Assembly (NCBI GenBank): GCA_030737875.1
Contig: CM060922.1
Location: 303,729,456 to 303,793,455, forward strand
Direction of reading: 5' to 3'
Origin: Allium sativum
Lineage: Eukaryota; Streptophyta; Magnoliopsida; Asparagales; Amaryllidaceae
DNA length: 64,000 nt
Shown: in pieces, positions 1 through 11,044 of the stretch
Layout: the number at the start of each line of letters is the position of its first letter
How positions within the stretch are numbered: the stretch's first letter is position 1
Notes under the pieces: generated by a model
What the model saw: the letters and a program-made list of their open reading frames with translations, nothing else
Database searches by the model: none
What the model was told of the DNA's origin: nothing
Made by a program: the position numbers and the translations under genes

Positions 1-119
1 TAAATTGAAAGGTGAGAAATTCTCACATATAGCTATCCTAGCTCCACGGCACTTCCAATGCAGGAAATCTTCGCCAATTTGCCTTTTGTCGCTTTCGTTG
101 TCCGCTTTCACTACATATG

Positions 120-540
120 TAAAAATCGAATTTTTAGTTCGCTATTCAATATATAAAAATCCTATTTTTATTTCGAAGTTCACTATATAAAAATCATATT
201 TTTATTTTGATGTTCAATATATAAAAATCATATTTTTACTTTGATGTTCAATATATAAAAATCATATTTTTACTTTTCACTTTGTATAAAAATTATATTT
301 TTATTCCTCACATCATACAAAAATTATATTTTTATATAAACAAAATCAAATCCTTCCGTTTTCAAAAATCGAATATTTTCATTTATAAAAATTGAATCTT
401 TCTATTATAAAAAAAAATATAACATTTTTCTTATATAAAAATATATTCTTTTCATATATAAAAATACATTCTTTTCAAATTTAAAAATTCAATCCTTTTA
501 CTAATTATCTTGAATAAATAAAAATAAATAAACAAAATAA
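120..540. repeat. AT-rich near-palindromic array in LTR
   Basis: Imperfect tandem copies built around TATAAAAATCATATTTTTA, each a near-palindrome, spaced about 24-36 bases. The homologous LTR has the equivalent array at about 9,370-9,960, so the array belongs to the LTR. It is not a CRISPR: the spacing is irregular and the spacers are themselves repeat variants. Confidence 0.75.
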
Positions 541-554
541 AAGCTTACCGCGGG

Positions 555-960
555 TTTCGGGGGGGGGGGGGGGAAGACATGGCTGCTGCGCTCTTCTCGA
601 GGAGGAGGCGGCGGAATTGGGCTCATCTTGGCCGGCGGTGGCTGATTGGAAGACTGGGGCTTTTGGGTTTCGAGTTAGAGGAGGAGGGGGCGCTCACGGT
701 GGCGGAAGAGATGGGGGAAGGGGTTTCACTGGTGGCGGAGGGCCCTGGATGGCGGTGCGGTGGGTTTTCGGGTGGTGGTTGGGGTTTTCGAGTAGAGGAA
801 AAAGGGGGCGACGGATTTACAGAGGGGAGGGAGGAGGGAGCGGCGAGTGGAAGAAGGTGGCTCACCGCGGTGGAGCGCCTTTGGCGAGGCGGCGGTCTGG
901 TGATGGGGCGGCGCTCCGGCGAGGGCGGTAGGGGCGACACCGACGAGGCAAGCAGCAGTT
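555..960. other. GC-rich island inside the inverted LTR, with G15 run
   Basis: An abrupt GC- and CpG-rich block in AT-rich surroundings. It opens with a run of 15 G (559-573) and a second run of 12 G lies just outside at 1,012-1,023. On the LTR sense (minus) strand it lies downstream of a TATA-like box, so it is probably transcribed leader. Open frames on both strands are low-complexity Arg/Gly/Pro and are not conserved in the homologous island at 8,990-9,275. Confidence 0.6.
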
Positions 961-1040
961 TTTTTTTTTCTTTTCTTTTTTTCTCGATTCTGAATAAGTT
1001 GAAGAATAAACGGGGGGGGGGGGTATATGCAAAAGAAAAC

Positions 1041-1048
1041 TTTATATA
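1041..1048 (-). promoter_or_regulatory. TATA-like box of inverted LTR
   Basis: TATATAAA on the minus strand, just upstream (in LTR sense) of the GC-rich island. The homologous LTR has a TATA-like stretch at the same relative place (8,943-8,955). Confidence 0.45.
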
Positions 1049-1779
1049 TTTAATTTAATTTTAATTTATTTTATCCCAAGGAGTTGACTTTTTATTCGAC
1101 TTCGAAACGAGGCCCACCGACTGTCGCCCATAGCGTTTCACCCCCATTCCGAACACAATGGGATATGTATCGTAAGCTGATTCGGCTGTTATAATCAGTT
1201 TTCGTTAAATTTACATTTAAATCACTATATTGAATTTTAAACGTACATTTCAAATTACCGGGGTCACATACTAACTAGAAAAATTCCAGAAAAAATATTT
1301 TCTAGCTTCGTATCGACGATACGGTCCTAACAAAACTGGTTTCGTCGAAATCCGAGGTCGTTTGCAAAATGTCCATTTTTAAGGGCCTGAATTACATAGC
1401 GACTATTCAGAATTTTCAACTGGACATATCTTTTGATTCCCGCCATGAAATTTTGATTTCCCGGATTCGTTGGAAAGATATTATCAATTAGATTCTAATA
1501 TTTTTGGTTTCACTAAAATCCGGATTGTTTTGCACCCGGTACATTCAATTGAAGTTTGAAATCGAATTATCGAACTACCGCGCCATTTTCAATTCTATTT
1601 ATAATTATATATAAATATTTATATTCTAACGACGACGCGTATAATATATACGTTCGAATTATATTCAAAATAAATTTCTCGTCGATATTATTTAAAATAA
1701 TTCATTTTAAATAATCAAAATTCGCTATAATTGCCAAAATAAAAATTTTAAACTGGCCCAGAATTTGCGGGTTATTACA

Positions 1780-2100
1780 TCCTGGTACAAGGGAGGTTAT
1801 GGCGAATTTTTCCGGGAATTTAAGGAGTTAGAATATTTTTAAGAAAAAACTGATAGTTAGAAATAAATGTATCGATATATACAGAATTCGATAAGGAACG
1901 AATTTAATAATAGAATATTATGAACAAAAAGGAAATTGATAGGCTGGTAATAGTAAGAGAAACATATATACATTTAAAAATGAATAATTGGTTTTTATAA
2001 TTATTCGAGGTTAGTGGTTTTGCCGTTTTGAAGTTGAGGATGTTTTCAGTCAAGGTCTGAGAAGTAAATTTACCCCAACTTGATTGATTTCATTTTTAAT
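1780..2100 (+). mobile_element. 3' interior remnant of a gypsy element
   Basis: The first 60 or so bases (CCTGGT...GGGAGGTTATGGCGAATTTTT) resemble in direct orientation the interior of the neighbouring element at about 7,846-7,910, which lies roughly 200 bases before that element's 3' LTR. This piece is therefore the 3' end of the interior of a related element whose left part was displaced by the inverted LTR at 1-1,779. No usable coding frame remains. The boundary with the following LTR is not clear. Confidence 0.5.
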
Positions 2101-3928
2101 TGATAAATAGAAAGATCCAGTCTCGAAGAGAAGTGTTTGAATAAGAGTTAGTTGAATAAAATATTTTGGGTTGTTGTAATGATGTTTACACAGCATTCAT
2201 TTAATCCAAGCGATGGAATTTCAGAAATATAAAAGTAAATATTTCCTGAGTATAATTAAAGTAATCGGGAAAGAGATAAGTGATTGAAATTGTTTCAATT
2301 TCAAATAGAATATATTTTCTAAGTGTAGAAGATAAAAGAGGGCGAGATATAGAAATCTTTTCCAAAGAATGTTAGAGACCGAGATGATAATTGAAAATAT
2401 TTGTTTAACAAATATTGATAAGGAAATGGAAAGGGTGATTTAATTAATGAATAGTAATCAAGGGGCCCAGTGATTGTTTGATTGTTTTGAATGGATGTTT
2501 GTTTATCTTCGATAGTTAAATAACCGACTATCGAAGTATTTGCCAATATCGTTGTCAATATGGAGAGACCGGTTGGATTATTATCCTTGAACCACTCTGT
2601 ATTGGCAGTAGCATTGCGAATCAGATTATATGAAGATAATCGAAGATGGAGTAAAGTGCAAGGGCTTTTTCTATTAATAGAAATTGTGCCTTCAGCTTCG
2701 TTCAGTCCCAGAGCGAACATATATGGACGAATGTCTGACAAAATATTTCCAATGATCAAATATGTTGATCTGTACAAATATATATGGTGGCAATGGATTT
2801 ATTCCCTTAGCATAATATCCAGAATATTTATGCAAATCAACTAGTGATTAACGGACCTGACAATGTGCCATTCAAAGTGATTGTGCTATCAATGAATAGA
2901 AAGTAATCGTAGCCTCAGGCCGCAACAATCGGGAAATGACAAAAATCGTGCAGGCAGCATGGCTATATGGGTCGCTCCCATTGGGATGTATAATCACCTA
3001 TCTAGAGATTCATTTAATTCCTTATTCTGTTCGATGTTGTCCCATTCGGGAAACGGTTGCTGATCCCAACCGTTGGTGATATACATTCGATACACTCAAG
3101 CGAAATGAGTGGTCGGTCATGTGTGGGCCGAGTTGCAAGACGTTCTTGTTGAACCCAGTGTATTCCTGTCTAGAATACACTATCAGAAGGTGGTTCCATA
3201 CCTTGTCATGTTGGAAATCCAATCTCCGATAAGTGCTCTACGGTTTTTGATTTTATATTATATATGGAGCGTGAGATGCATGCTTTCCGCTAGATTCTAT
3301 TTATTTGATTAGACATTATTATGATATCATTGGATTTTGAATCAAAGTGTTGTGGATTATAGTAAGGTAAAAACCGTCCATGTTTATGTGTGGGCTGGTC
3401 TTACTATTGTCTTTTCTTTCGAAGGATTTTTAAAGTTAAACAAATGATTGGAGTTTACTCACACCAGTCCCATGACTGACCCAGAGTTTATTTTGTTTGT
3501 TTTCCCTAAACTGTTGGGTGCCCAAATTTGTACGGGCAGTCAAGTAGTCGGGATTTTTTAGATTAATTTAGAAGAGCTAGAAGCAGGAGGCTTCACCAAT
3601 TAGCTATAGGCTATCATATTTCCGCTGTGTACTATGTTTATATCTGGAAACAGGTGTCTATAATTGTTCCAGGAATAACTGTTGTGCTCTAATGATGGTA
3701 TGTATATAAAGTTACTGATTTGTATTTCAAAAGTTATGTTATATAATATATTTTATTTGTTCCGCTGTGAGATTTGTCTTCTTTGTTTTCTTCTATTCTA
3801 ATATTTCTTTCTTTCAATTCCTCATCCTCTAACTTCTTTCTAACGGTGATTCGTATTTCTATGCAATTTGGGTTGGACATGTGGTGTTATTAGTCAACTC
3901 TAATAGTATGGATTTGCGGGTCGTTTCA
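2101..3928 (+). mobile_element. Divergent gypsy LTR, rear part
   Basis: Colinear but diverged relative of the rear part of the long LTRs ending at 7,004 and 14,293. Shared landmarks include the CGTTCAG...TGTCTGACA stretch (about 2,698-2,740), the block with CACCAGTC and GGGTGCCC (about 3,460-3,540) and the terminus GCGGGTCGTTTCA ending at 3,928. It is followed immediately by the middle of another LTR, so this is the 3' LTR of an element inserted into that LTR. GTCGC (3,929-3,933) would be the right target-site duplication; the left copy is outside the window. Confidence 0.65.
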
Positions 3929-6900
3929 GTCGCTGTAAGTGCAGTTCGATGGCCGTTTATGGAAATCGACTGTATTGGCATTTATAAAATTATTAAAAAT
4001 ATCAATAATTAGTATAAAATCATAAGAAATGATTTGGAAAGAATTGGGATGAAAAATTCCATATCTGAAAAGATAAAAATAGATTTTTATCGAAATGAAC
4101 TAGTTTTGAATCAGAATAATAAATCCAATATTTTTAAAATAAATAAGTTGGATTTGAAATGGTTTTAAAAATAACCAGGATTTCCAATATATGAACTGGA
4201 ATGGATTTGAATTGAAATTATGCTCGGAATATTTCACTATTGGATTTCGTGATTATACGGAGATTGTGGAGGAATTTGGAAGATATATATATCGTTATTC
4301 CAATACGATATTTGTTGGTTTCAGAATTTGATATTGAATATAAACCAATATATTTTCTATTCAAAGCCTTGTATTTAATATCAAATTGGATTTTGGGTTT
4401 GTTGTGAATGGTATCTTTAATAATACTGTTCTTGAACCGAATGGAGTTAAGAAAATTAGAAATTAACTGGACATTAGTTAAGTTGAATGGATTCCTGGGT
4501 ATTGATCTGATGTTGGTTTCAGCCATCGGGGTTAATACTTAGGGGATTGTTCTCTTACTTATTTACGGTTAGAGGCTAATGTGAATTGGGATTATTGTGA
4601 ACTGTTTTTTTAACGAAATTCGTTCTTTAACCCGATTTACAGTGAAATGTGATTTGGGATTTATAAATCTTTTTATTTAGATTTAACGGGAATTTTCCAA
4701 GGTAACATTTTCCAATTTAATATATTAAATTGGAACTGAACGGAATTCGATTTGATAATAATCAAAAAAACATCTGTGGAGGAAGACTGTTAATACATAT
4801 GGAACTTAAGAGGCGTTGCCGTTATTACATTTATATTATTGGTCGGATATGGAAATTGATATCGATTATATATTGATTTGTTTTTCCGTGAAGATTCCAT
4901 AATTAATGGAATGTGATTTGGGTTGTCGCGAATGGTATCTTTAATAATACTATTCTTAGACCCAATGGAGTTAAGAAAATCAGAAACTAACTGGAGATTA
5001 GTTAAGTTGAATGGTTTCCTGGGTATTGATCTGATGTTAGTTTTGGTCTTTGGGGTTAATACTTAGGGAATTGTTCACTTGCTAATTTACGGTTAAAGGC
5101 TGATGGAATGGAATGTGATTTTGGGTTTATCGTGAACCGTGTTTTAAATGACATTGGTTCTTTAACCCAATTAAAGACAGGATATGGTTTCCCAAGTTAA
5201 ACAATCGTTAATGTTGATTTTTGGGAAGATTAAAACCAAGTGGAGTTTTAATGCATCTTTAATCAGATTGAAATGATATCCAAAGGAAGATTAAAGAATA
5301 AATTTAAAGAATTTATCTTTGATAAAATTAATGGGAACCTTTCCCAAGGTATAAGAATATTTGAATAAAGGAATATTCTGGATTGGAATCAGTCGTATGT
5401 TGTGTTTTTGTAGCACTTGTTTATTATATACGCGAGTTATTCGGAAAGACCGGGTTTATCCCATTCTGAATAACTAATTCGACGATATGTCGAGGATGAA
5501 GACAGTGGCCGAAGACCGGAGGTCTTCACATCGTTTGGATGATTACTGAGGTCTTGATTGGGATATACACCCAAAACAAGGTAATAAGTGGTGATCGTCC
5601 AGACGTACTTGGAGATCGACCGGATGTGCGAGGACCTCTCCCCCGTATTGGACATATGGGGAGGAATAAGGTGCGTTTGGTTTCGTTCAGACCTAGAATG
5701 AACTTGTAAATGGATGTGTGTCTGACATCGGATTTCATTCTGCGTGATAGATATACATCGGTTGCATAGCGTGAATTGCCTGTGTGGCATGCTAAGATGC
5801 AAATGATCAAGGCTTTTGTTGAAAAGCAGAGTCTTGTGGTTGATGATCAAAGCACGGCTTTAATATAGCGTAGCTTTTTGTAGCGTTAATTCGCGAGCCT
5901 TACACCCCGGTGTGAACCAGAAACGGGAGAGGACCTTAGGGAGGGCATGGTTTCCTTCTAGCTAGGAGTGGTGTCAGCATTTTGCACGCCCTGGAATTTA
6001 ACTTATGTGGATGGTGGATAGGAGGCGCCTCAGCTATAACGGTCGATCCGGGGCCGATGGAGTCATTTGGCTCATTTACTCCCCATAGGTCGGGGAAACT
6101 AGTGTTCAGGCATTTTAATATACATCGAGTGGCCCGGCCCTGACGATCCAAAGGCTTGACAGAGTACTTGCCTGAGACATGGGCTAGATTGTCTCAAAGC
6201 GGTAAGGATGATCCCTTGCCTTGGTTCACAGATGGAAATCCAACTTCCAATGCGTGACATTTGCGGTTTTGATTGTAGAGCCTAGTATTGGCGACATGAT
6301 ATATGGCACCTATGCCATCTAGGATTGATACATTTATATTTGAAATTATTTTAAACACTATGCACTTATAATAGTATCAAATGATTTGTTTTAACGTACC
6401 AAGCATGTTTGGCTATTATAAGAGAAAACCTTATCCCTCGGCTTGCGTTGCACTTTGTGATAGGACCTGGGTCTTATAATATCTTCATTTTTTTCAAAAC
6501 GCATTGCGCTGTTTTGTTATATGCACTGGTATTCTTGGGAGGAAACTCATTCCGTGTCATACGGCGTGGTCCCTTGATATATCTGATTTTGAAGTAATGT
6601 TTTAAATAACTGTTTTAGTTCTCGCACCAGCCACACAATTTACCTGTAGTTTATTGTTTTAACCTAAACTGTGGGTGCCCCTATTTTCCACACGGGCAGC
6701 TATTAGTTTTGGTTGTTTTAGATTTATATTCACAAGATCCTGGTTTACAGCTGGAATGATATTCAGAAAGCTCTGTATCTGTATATTCTTTTCAGTTGTG
6801 TTTAGCATTATTTTTCAGCTGCATTGTAACTTGTAAATCTCTGATATTTAGTAAATGTGTAATATTTATTCATACTCTGTATATTCTTGTATTCTGATAA

Positions 6901-7004
6901 AATTGTTGTAATGAGCAATGAAATGTTCTTCTGTTTGTGTTCTGATTCGTCTTGTCCTCAATACAATCCGTGATTTCCCATAAGGGGGATTTCGGGTCGC
7001 TTCA
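3929..7004 (+). mobile_element. 5' LTR (rear 3.08 kb) of a long-LTR gypsy element
   Basis: Direct repeat of 11,249-14,293 at high similarity along the whole length. It ends GGGTCGCTTCA and is followed by a primer-binding site, so it is a 5' LTR. Its front half is missing because another element's LTR ends at 3,928 exactly where the match stops. ORFs inside are on assorted frames and not conserved; it is non-coding. Confidence 0.85.
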
Positions 7005-7007
7005 GGT

Positions 7008-7018
7008 TGGTATCAGAG
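7008..7018 (+). other. Primer-binding site (initiator Met tRNA)
   Basis: TGGTATCAGAG four bases after the LTR end. It is complementary to the 3' end of plant initiator tRNA-Met, the usual primer of many Ty3/gypsy chromoviruses. Confidence 0.85.
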
Positions 7019-8037
7019 TTCTGGTTTACAGAGCTCGAGAACAAGGCACGCTAGAACCAAATGAAAGAATTTATTAGAGATTGGATTAACAATATCCAAT
7101 GGGAATGACTTGTTAGAGATGGGATCAGTAGTATCCTAGAATGAGTGTGAATAGTATTGTTTTTAAAATAAAAATGAAAACAAATATTGTTTTGAAAATT
7201 TAAACCTTATTGAACGTATTTGGATATTTTATTTGTATTGAATTTAGGCAATCCAATATATAAAGATTTTACATATACGCCTTGCAAATGTGTATTTGAA
7301 GTTTTAATATACTAGATAGATTTAGAATCACACTCTAGTCGCCCGAAGAAGATTCTGATGATGCCTCGGCATCATCAGCATTTGCGTTCGAGTTTCGAAA
7401 GTGGGATGTCTATATATTTCCAATTGACTGGTGTGAGAACCAAAACTAGATAGGGTCTGTAATTGTGATTTGGCATCAAAAATATGATTTTTGGACTATA
7501 TATCAAAGTTATGAATTTGAAAAGCTAATCAACTAATTGATTGATGATTGTGTTATGTGATTATTTATTTAGATCAACATATGAAAGAAAGGTAAATTTA
7601 AGCCAAACTGTACCAAATATTGAACTGAATTGAAAATTGTTTGAAATTGCATGCATATACAGGTGTATCCATTGAACAGGTCATTGCAAAGAGGCTAGAG
7701 CAAAGGAATAAAATTCTTTGCCCGACAAATAGGTACATGTTTATTGTATTTCTTGGGGTTTTTGATGATTTTATGAGCCGATTGGCTAGCCGCTTGGCTA
7801 TTTCTTTTTCTTTTTGGATTGGAGAGGCATGTGTGGCAATTTCGGGATTTTCCTGGTGCTCCCATATAGGGGAGATTACGGTGAATTTTTTTGAAAATTT
7901 AGGGTGTTAGCCAAATTTTTGAAAATTTGAAAAGTTCTTAGAAACTGAAAAGTTGAAGAACTTAAGCCATAAAGAAAGTTGAGTTGGTTTGTTAAACAAC
8001 TTTCAGCTCCGTTCCTTTTCCAAGACGAAAAGATTTT

Positions 8038-8050
8038 AAGTGGGGGAGAT
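8038..8050 (+). other. Polypurine tract before 3' LTR
   Basis: AAGTGGGGGAGAT directly abuts TGTAATAACCCGG, the first bases of the 3' LTR. This is the plus-strand priming site and fixes the LTR start at 8,051. Confidence 0.8.
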
Positions 8051-8942
8051 TGTAATAACCCGGAAAATCTGAGCCAATTTAAAAATTTTATTTTGGCCCT
8101 TTTAATGAATTCTGAATATTTAAAATGAATTATTTTAAATTATTACAACGATAAATTTATTTTGAATAGAATTAGAATGTATATATTTATTTGAATTGTC
8201 GTTAGAGTATAAATATTTAATTTTAATTATAAAAGGAATTGGAAATGGCGCTATAGTTCAAAAATTCAATTTCAAATTTCAAATGAATGTACAGGATTCA
8301 AAATAAACCGGATTTTAGAAAAACCAAAAAAATTAGAATCTATTTGAAAATATCTTTCCAAGAATTTGAAAATTTGAAATTTCATAGCGGGGATAAAAAG
8401 TTATGCCCAGTTGAAAATTCAGAATAGTGGCTATGGAATTTTGGCCCTTAAAAATGGAAATTTTGCAAAAGACCTCCGTTTTCGATGAAACCACTTTTGT
8501 TGGATCCGTAGTATAAATTATTGCTAGGTTCCAAATTCATAATTTTTCGAATCAATATGTGAGCATGGCGAAGGGAAACGTGTTTTGATAGTTTCAGTCA
8601 ATTTGGATCGACCAGAAAATGAGCATTTTTCAAACGGTCTTCAAATTTGACGAAATTTGTTTTGATAGGACCGCATCGTCAATACGAAGCTAGAAATAAT
8701 TTTTTGGGAATTTTTAGAGTCATTATGTGGCCCCGGTAATTTAAAATGTACGGTTAAAATTGAATATATCTATTTGTATTTTAATTTAAATGAAAACTGA
8801 TCGTAATAGTCGAATTAGCTTACGAAACATATTCCATTGTGTTCGGGATGGGGGTAATTAGTTATGAACGGCAATCGGTGGGTTCAATTTCGAGTTGAAA
8901 ATAAAAAGTTGCTTTATAGAATTTAAAATAATTAAATATATA

Positions 8943-8955
8943 TTATATAATATAA
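8943..8955 (+). promoter_or_regulatory. TATA box and pyrimidine patch of 3' LTR
   Basis: TTATATAATATAA is followed within about 35 bases by a CT-rich pyrimidine patch (CTTCTCTCTCCCC), a common plant core-promoter arrangement. It lies just upstream of the GC-rich island. Confidence 0.5.
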
Positions 8956-8989
8956 CCCCCTCCTAACCTTCTCTCTCCCCATCACTTTT

Positions 8990-9275
8990 AAAAAGAGGAA
9001 AAAAATCGCTTAGCCATCGATCCCGTCCGCCATCTCCTCCCCGCCCCCTGACCAGAGTCGCGCCTGCCGCCACCGTCCTCCCCAGCTCCGCTGCCCCTCC
9101 TCTCCAGTCGCCCCTCCTCCAAACGAGAACCCGAAACTCCAGCGCCGAGTTCCAAAGACCACTGCCTCCAACAGCCCGATGCGCCGCCTCCCGCCGCCGC
9201 CTTCAGCTGCTCCACCCCTCCCCCCCCCCCCCCCGGGCGGACCACCAACAAGCGCCTCCACCCCCTCTATCAAAT
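8990..9275. other. GC-rich island with C15 run in 3' LTR
   Basis: A CpG-rich block rich in CGCC and CCGCC, ending with 15 C (9,220-9,234). It is the counterpart of the island at 555-960. The overlapping minus-strand frames of 87 codons are Gly/Arg low-complexity and antisense to the LTR; I treat them as chance. Confidence 0.6.
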
Positions 9276-9369
9276 AAAAATGAGCTTTTTATTTGTTTTC
9301 CTTATGTAATTGGTTTAATAAATTCTATATAATTAAGCAGCAATTAAATTGTGTATAACACTATAAAGA

Positions 9370-9960
9370 TTTGATTTATAACGCTGTAAAGGTTTGGTTT
9401 ATAACACGATAAAAATAAGATTGGTAAAAGGAAAAGGATTAGATTTTAAAACTAAAAAGATTGGATTTTTAAAACTGAAACGATAGGATTTTTAAATAAA
9501 AAAAGCTATGATTTTCAATTAGAGAAAGATGAGATTTTTAGTTAGAAAAAGGTTTGATTTTTATATGCATAAAAAGATAGGATTTTTATTTATATTTCTA
9601 GCGAATAAAAATATGATTTTTATATAGTAAAGATTATAAAAATATGAATTTTATATAGCAGAGATTATAAAAATATGATTTTTATATATTAGGGATTATA
9701 AAAATACGATTTTTATATATGTAGTAGCGAAATAAAATTTTGATTTTTATATGAGTAGCGGATTGAAAATATAATTTTTATATAATAGAGAATATAAAAA
9801 TATAATTTTTATACATGTAGCGTTATAAAGATATGATTTTTATATCCAATATAACGTTATAAAAACATGATCTTTATACATGTGGGGATAAAATAAAAAG
9901 ATGAGATATTTAAATATATAATCATCATAACAAAATTGTGATTTTTAATATGAACAACGT
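9370..9960. repeat. AT-rich near-palindromic array in 3' LTR
   Basis: Repeated units of the form TATAAAAATATGATTTTTATA with irregular 25-40 base spacing, following the GC-rich island just as in the inverted LTR at 120-540. Confidence 0.75.
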
Positions 9961-10997
9961 GAAAATGAAGTTGGAATTTTGGGCAAATCCAAGCCATTCA
10001 GAAATGAACGGCGGAGTGGATCCCAAAGGTGAGAACTTCTCGCTTTTTATTTTATTTTCTAGTTAAAATATATACTAGGACGTAGAGGGTGCTTAGCAGC
10101 ACCCGACACCCGTTGTCCACAGACAATGGACGACTTGTTTGTTTGGTTATGTTGTGAAAATTGATTGTGTGATGTGGAATGGAATAAAATATTTTATAGT
10201 TAAAAATATTTTATAGTTAAAAATATAATTTTTAACGTGTATATGAATAAAATAAATATCCATAAACAAATCGAACGATTTGTTTATGTACACACATTTG
10301 ACTGATATTGATTGGGACGGTAAATTTTGCACATCGCCCAACTGCACAAATAAAATCTGTGTTTGATTAATTGAAACCCCACACGGGTATTGGGATGATA
10401 TTGGACATACACTAATCCCAATATTTATTTGTATGTCAATCTAATTGTTGACAGACTGTAATAAGCGTTGAATATTTTTATTTAATGCTTATACAGTGTA
10501 GAATGCACTCTGGGTGATGGATGATTATTTATCACTGTTGTTGTATACATGTATTGTATGAAATCCATATAATCAAATTATATGGTAATTGACTGTGTTT
10601 GATTCCAGTTCAGAATGAATGAATATTTTAAAATAATAATTATTTTAAAATAACGAATATTTTCAAATAATATTCAGTAAAGGGTCAAAATTTGGTTTTG
10701 ATGTACGATTTGGGATGGACACGAAAAATTTTCAATATATAAAGCTGTGTTGATTAGATTGACGCCATTTTGACGTGAACGATATTTATACATTCATTTT
10801 GATCGTTTTTTTATAATGAATATCGGAAAAGAATTAATTTCAAAATCGAATGTTTTGAAAATATTATCGTTTATATATCGATGATATGGAATATTCAATT
10901 TTAATTAGAAATTGAATATGAAGTTGAAATCATTTCGAAAACGAATTTAAAACGATTTACAAAATACGTTTTAAATGGAAATCGATGAAATATATAG

Positions 10998-11000
<3 letters not shown>

Positions 11001-11042
<42 letters not shown>
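11001..11042. repeat. (AT)n microsatellite
   Basis: About 40 bases of nearly pure AT dinucleotide inside the 3' LTR, absent from the visible part of the 5' LTR. Confidence 0.9.

Positions 11043-11044
<2 letters not shown>

Larger units (their letters stand above)
1..1779 (-). mobile_element. Inverted long gypsy LTR, front part (runs off window)
   Basis: Read on the minus strand from 1,779 it begins TGTAATAACCCG and is clearly similar, at very roughly 75-80% by eye, to the plus-strand LTR that begins at 8,051. The order is the same: about 700 bases of AT-rich head, TATA-like box, GC-rich island, AT-rich array. No polypurine tract lies just outside 1,779, so this is the start of a 5' LTR or a solo LTR whose other end is left of the window. 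The base group next to it (1,780-1,784, TCCTG) may be the target-site duplication, but the partner copy is not visible. No protein is encoded; ORFs in the GC island are chance. Confidence 0.8.
7004..8050 (+). mobile_element. Very short interior of the long-LTR gypsy element
   Basis: Only about 1.05 kb between primer site and polypurine tract, where an autonomous Ty3/gypsy element would carry about 5 kb of gag-pol. A leader follows the primer site. Around 7,337-7,400 is a stretch with an ATGCCTCGG start, possibly the beginning of gag. The sequence near 7,846-7,910 matches the 3' interior of a related element. No RT, RNase H or integrase motif is visible. The frame at 7,641-7,910 (89 codons) has no recognisable domain. 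This is an internally deleted, non-autonomous element. Confidence 0.7.

Noticed and set aside
120..540. Possible CRISPR-like array
   Set aside because: Units are imperfect, spacing is irregular, spacers are repeat variants and the context is a plant LTR.
579..1058. 159-codon plus-strand frame and overlapping 104-105-codon frames on both strands
   Set aside because: All three lie in the GC-rich LTR island, are low-complexity Arg/Gly/Glu or Pro/Ser, end in homopolymer tracts and are not conserved in the homologous island at 8,990-9,275.
8988..9273. Two 87-codon minus-strand Gly-rich frames
   Set aside because: Antisense to the LTR, low complexity and driven by CCGCC repeats and the C15 run.
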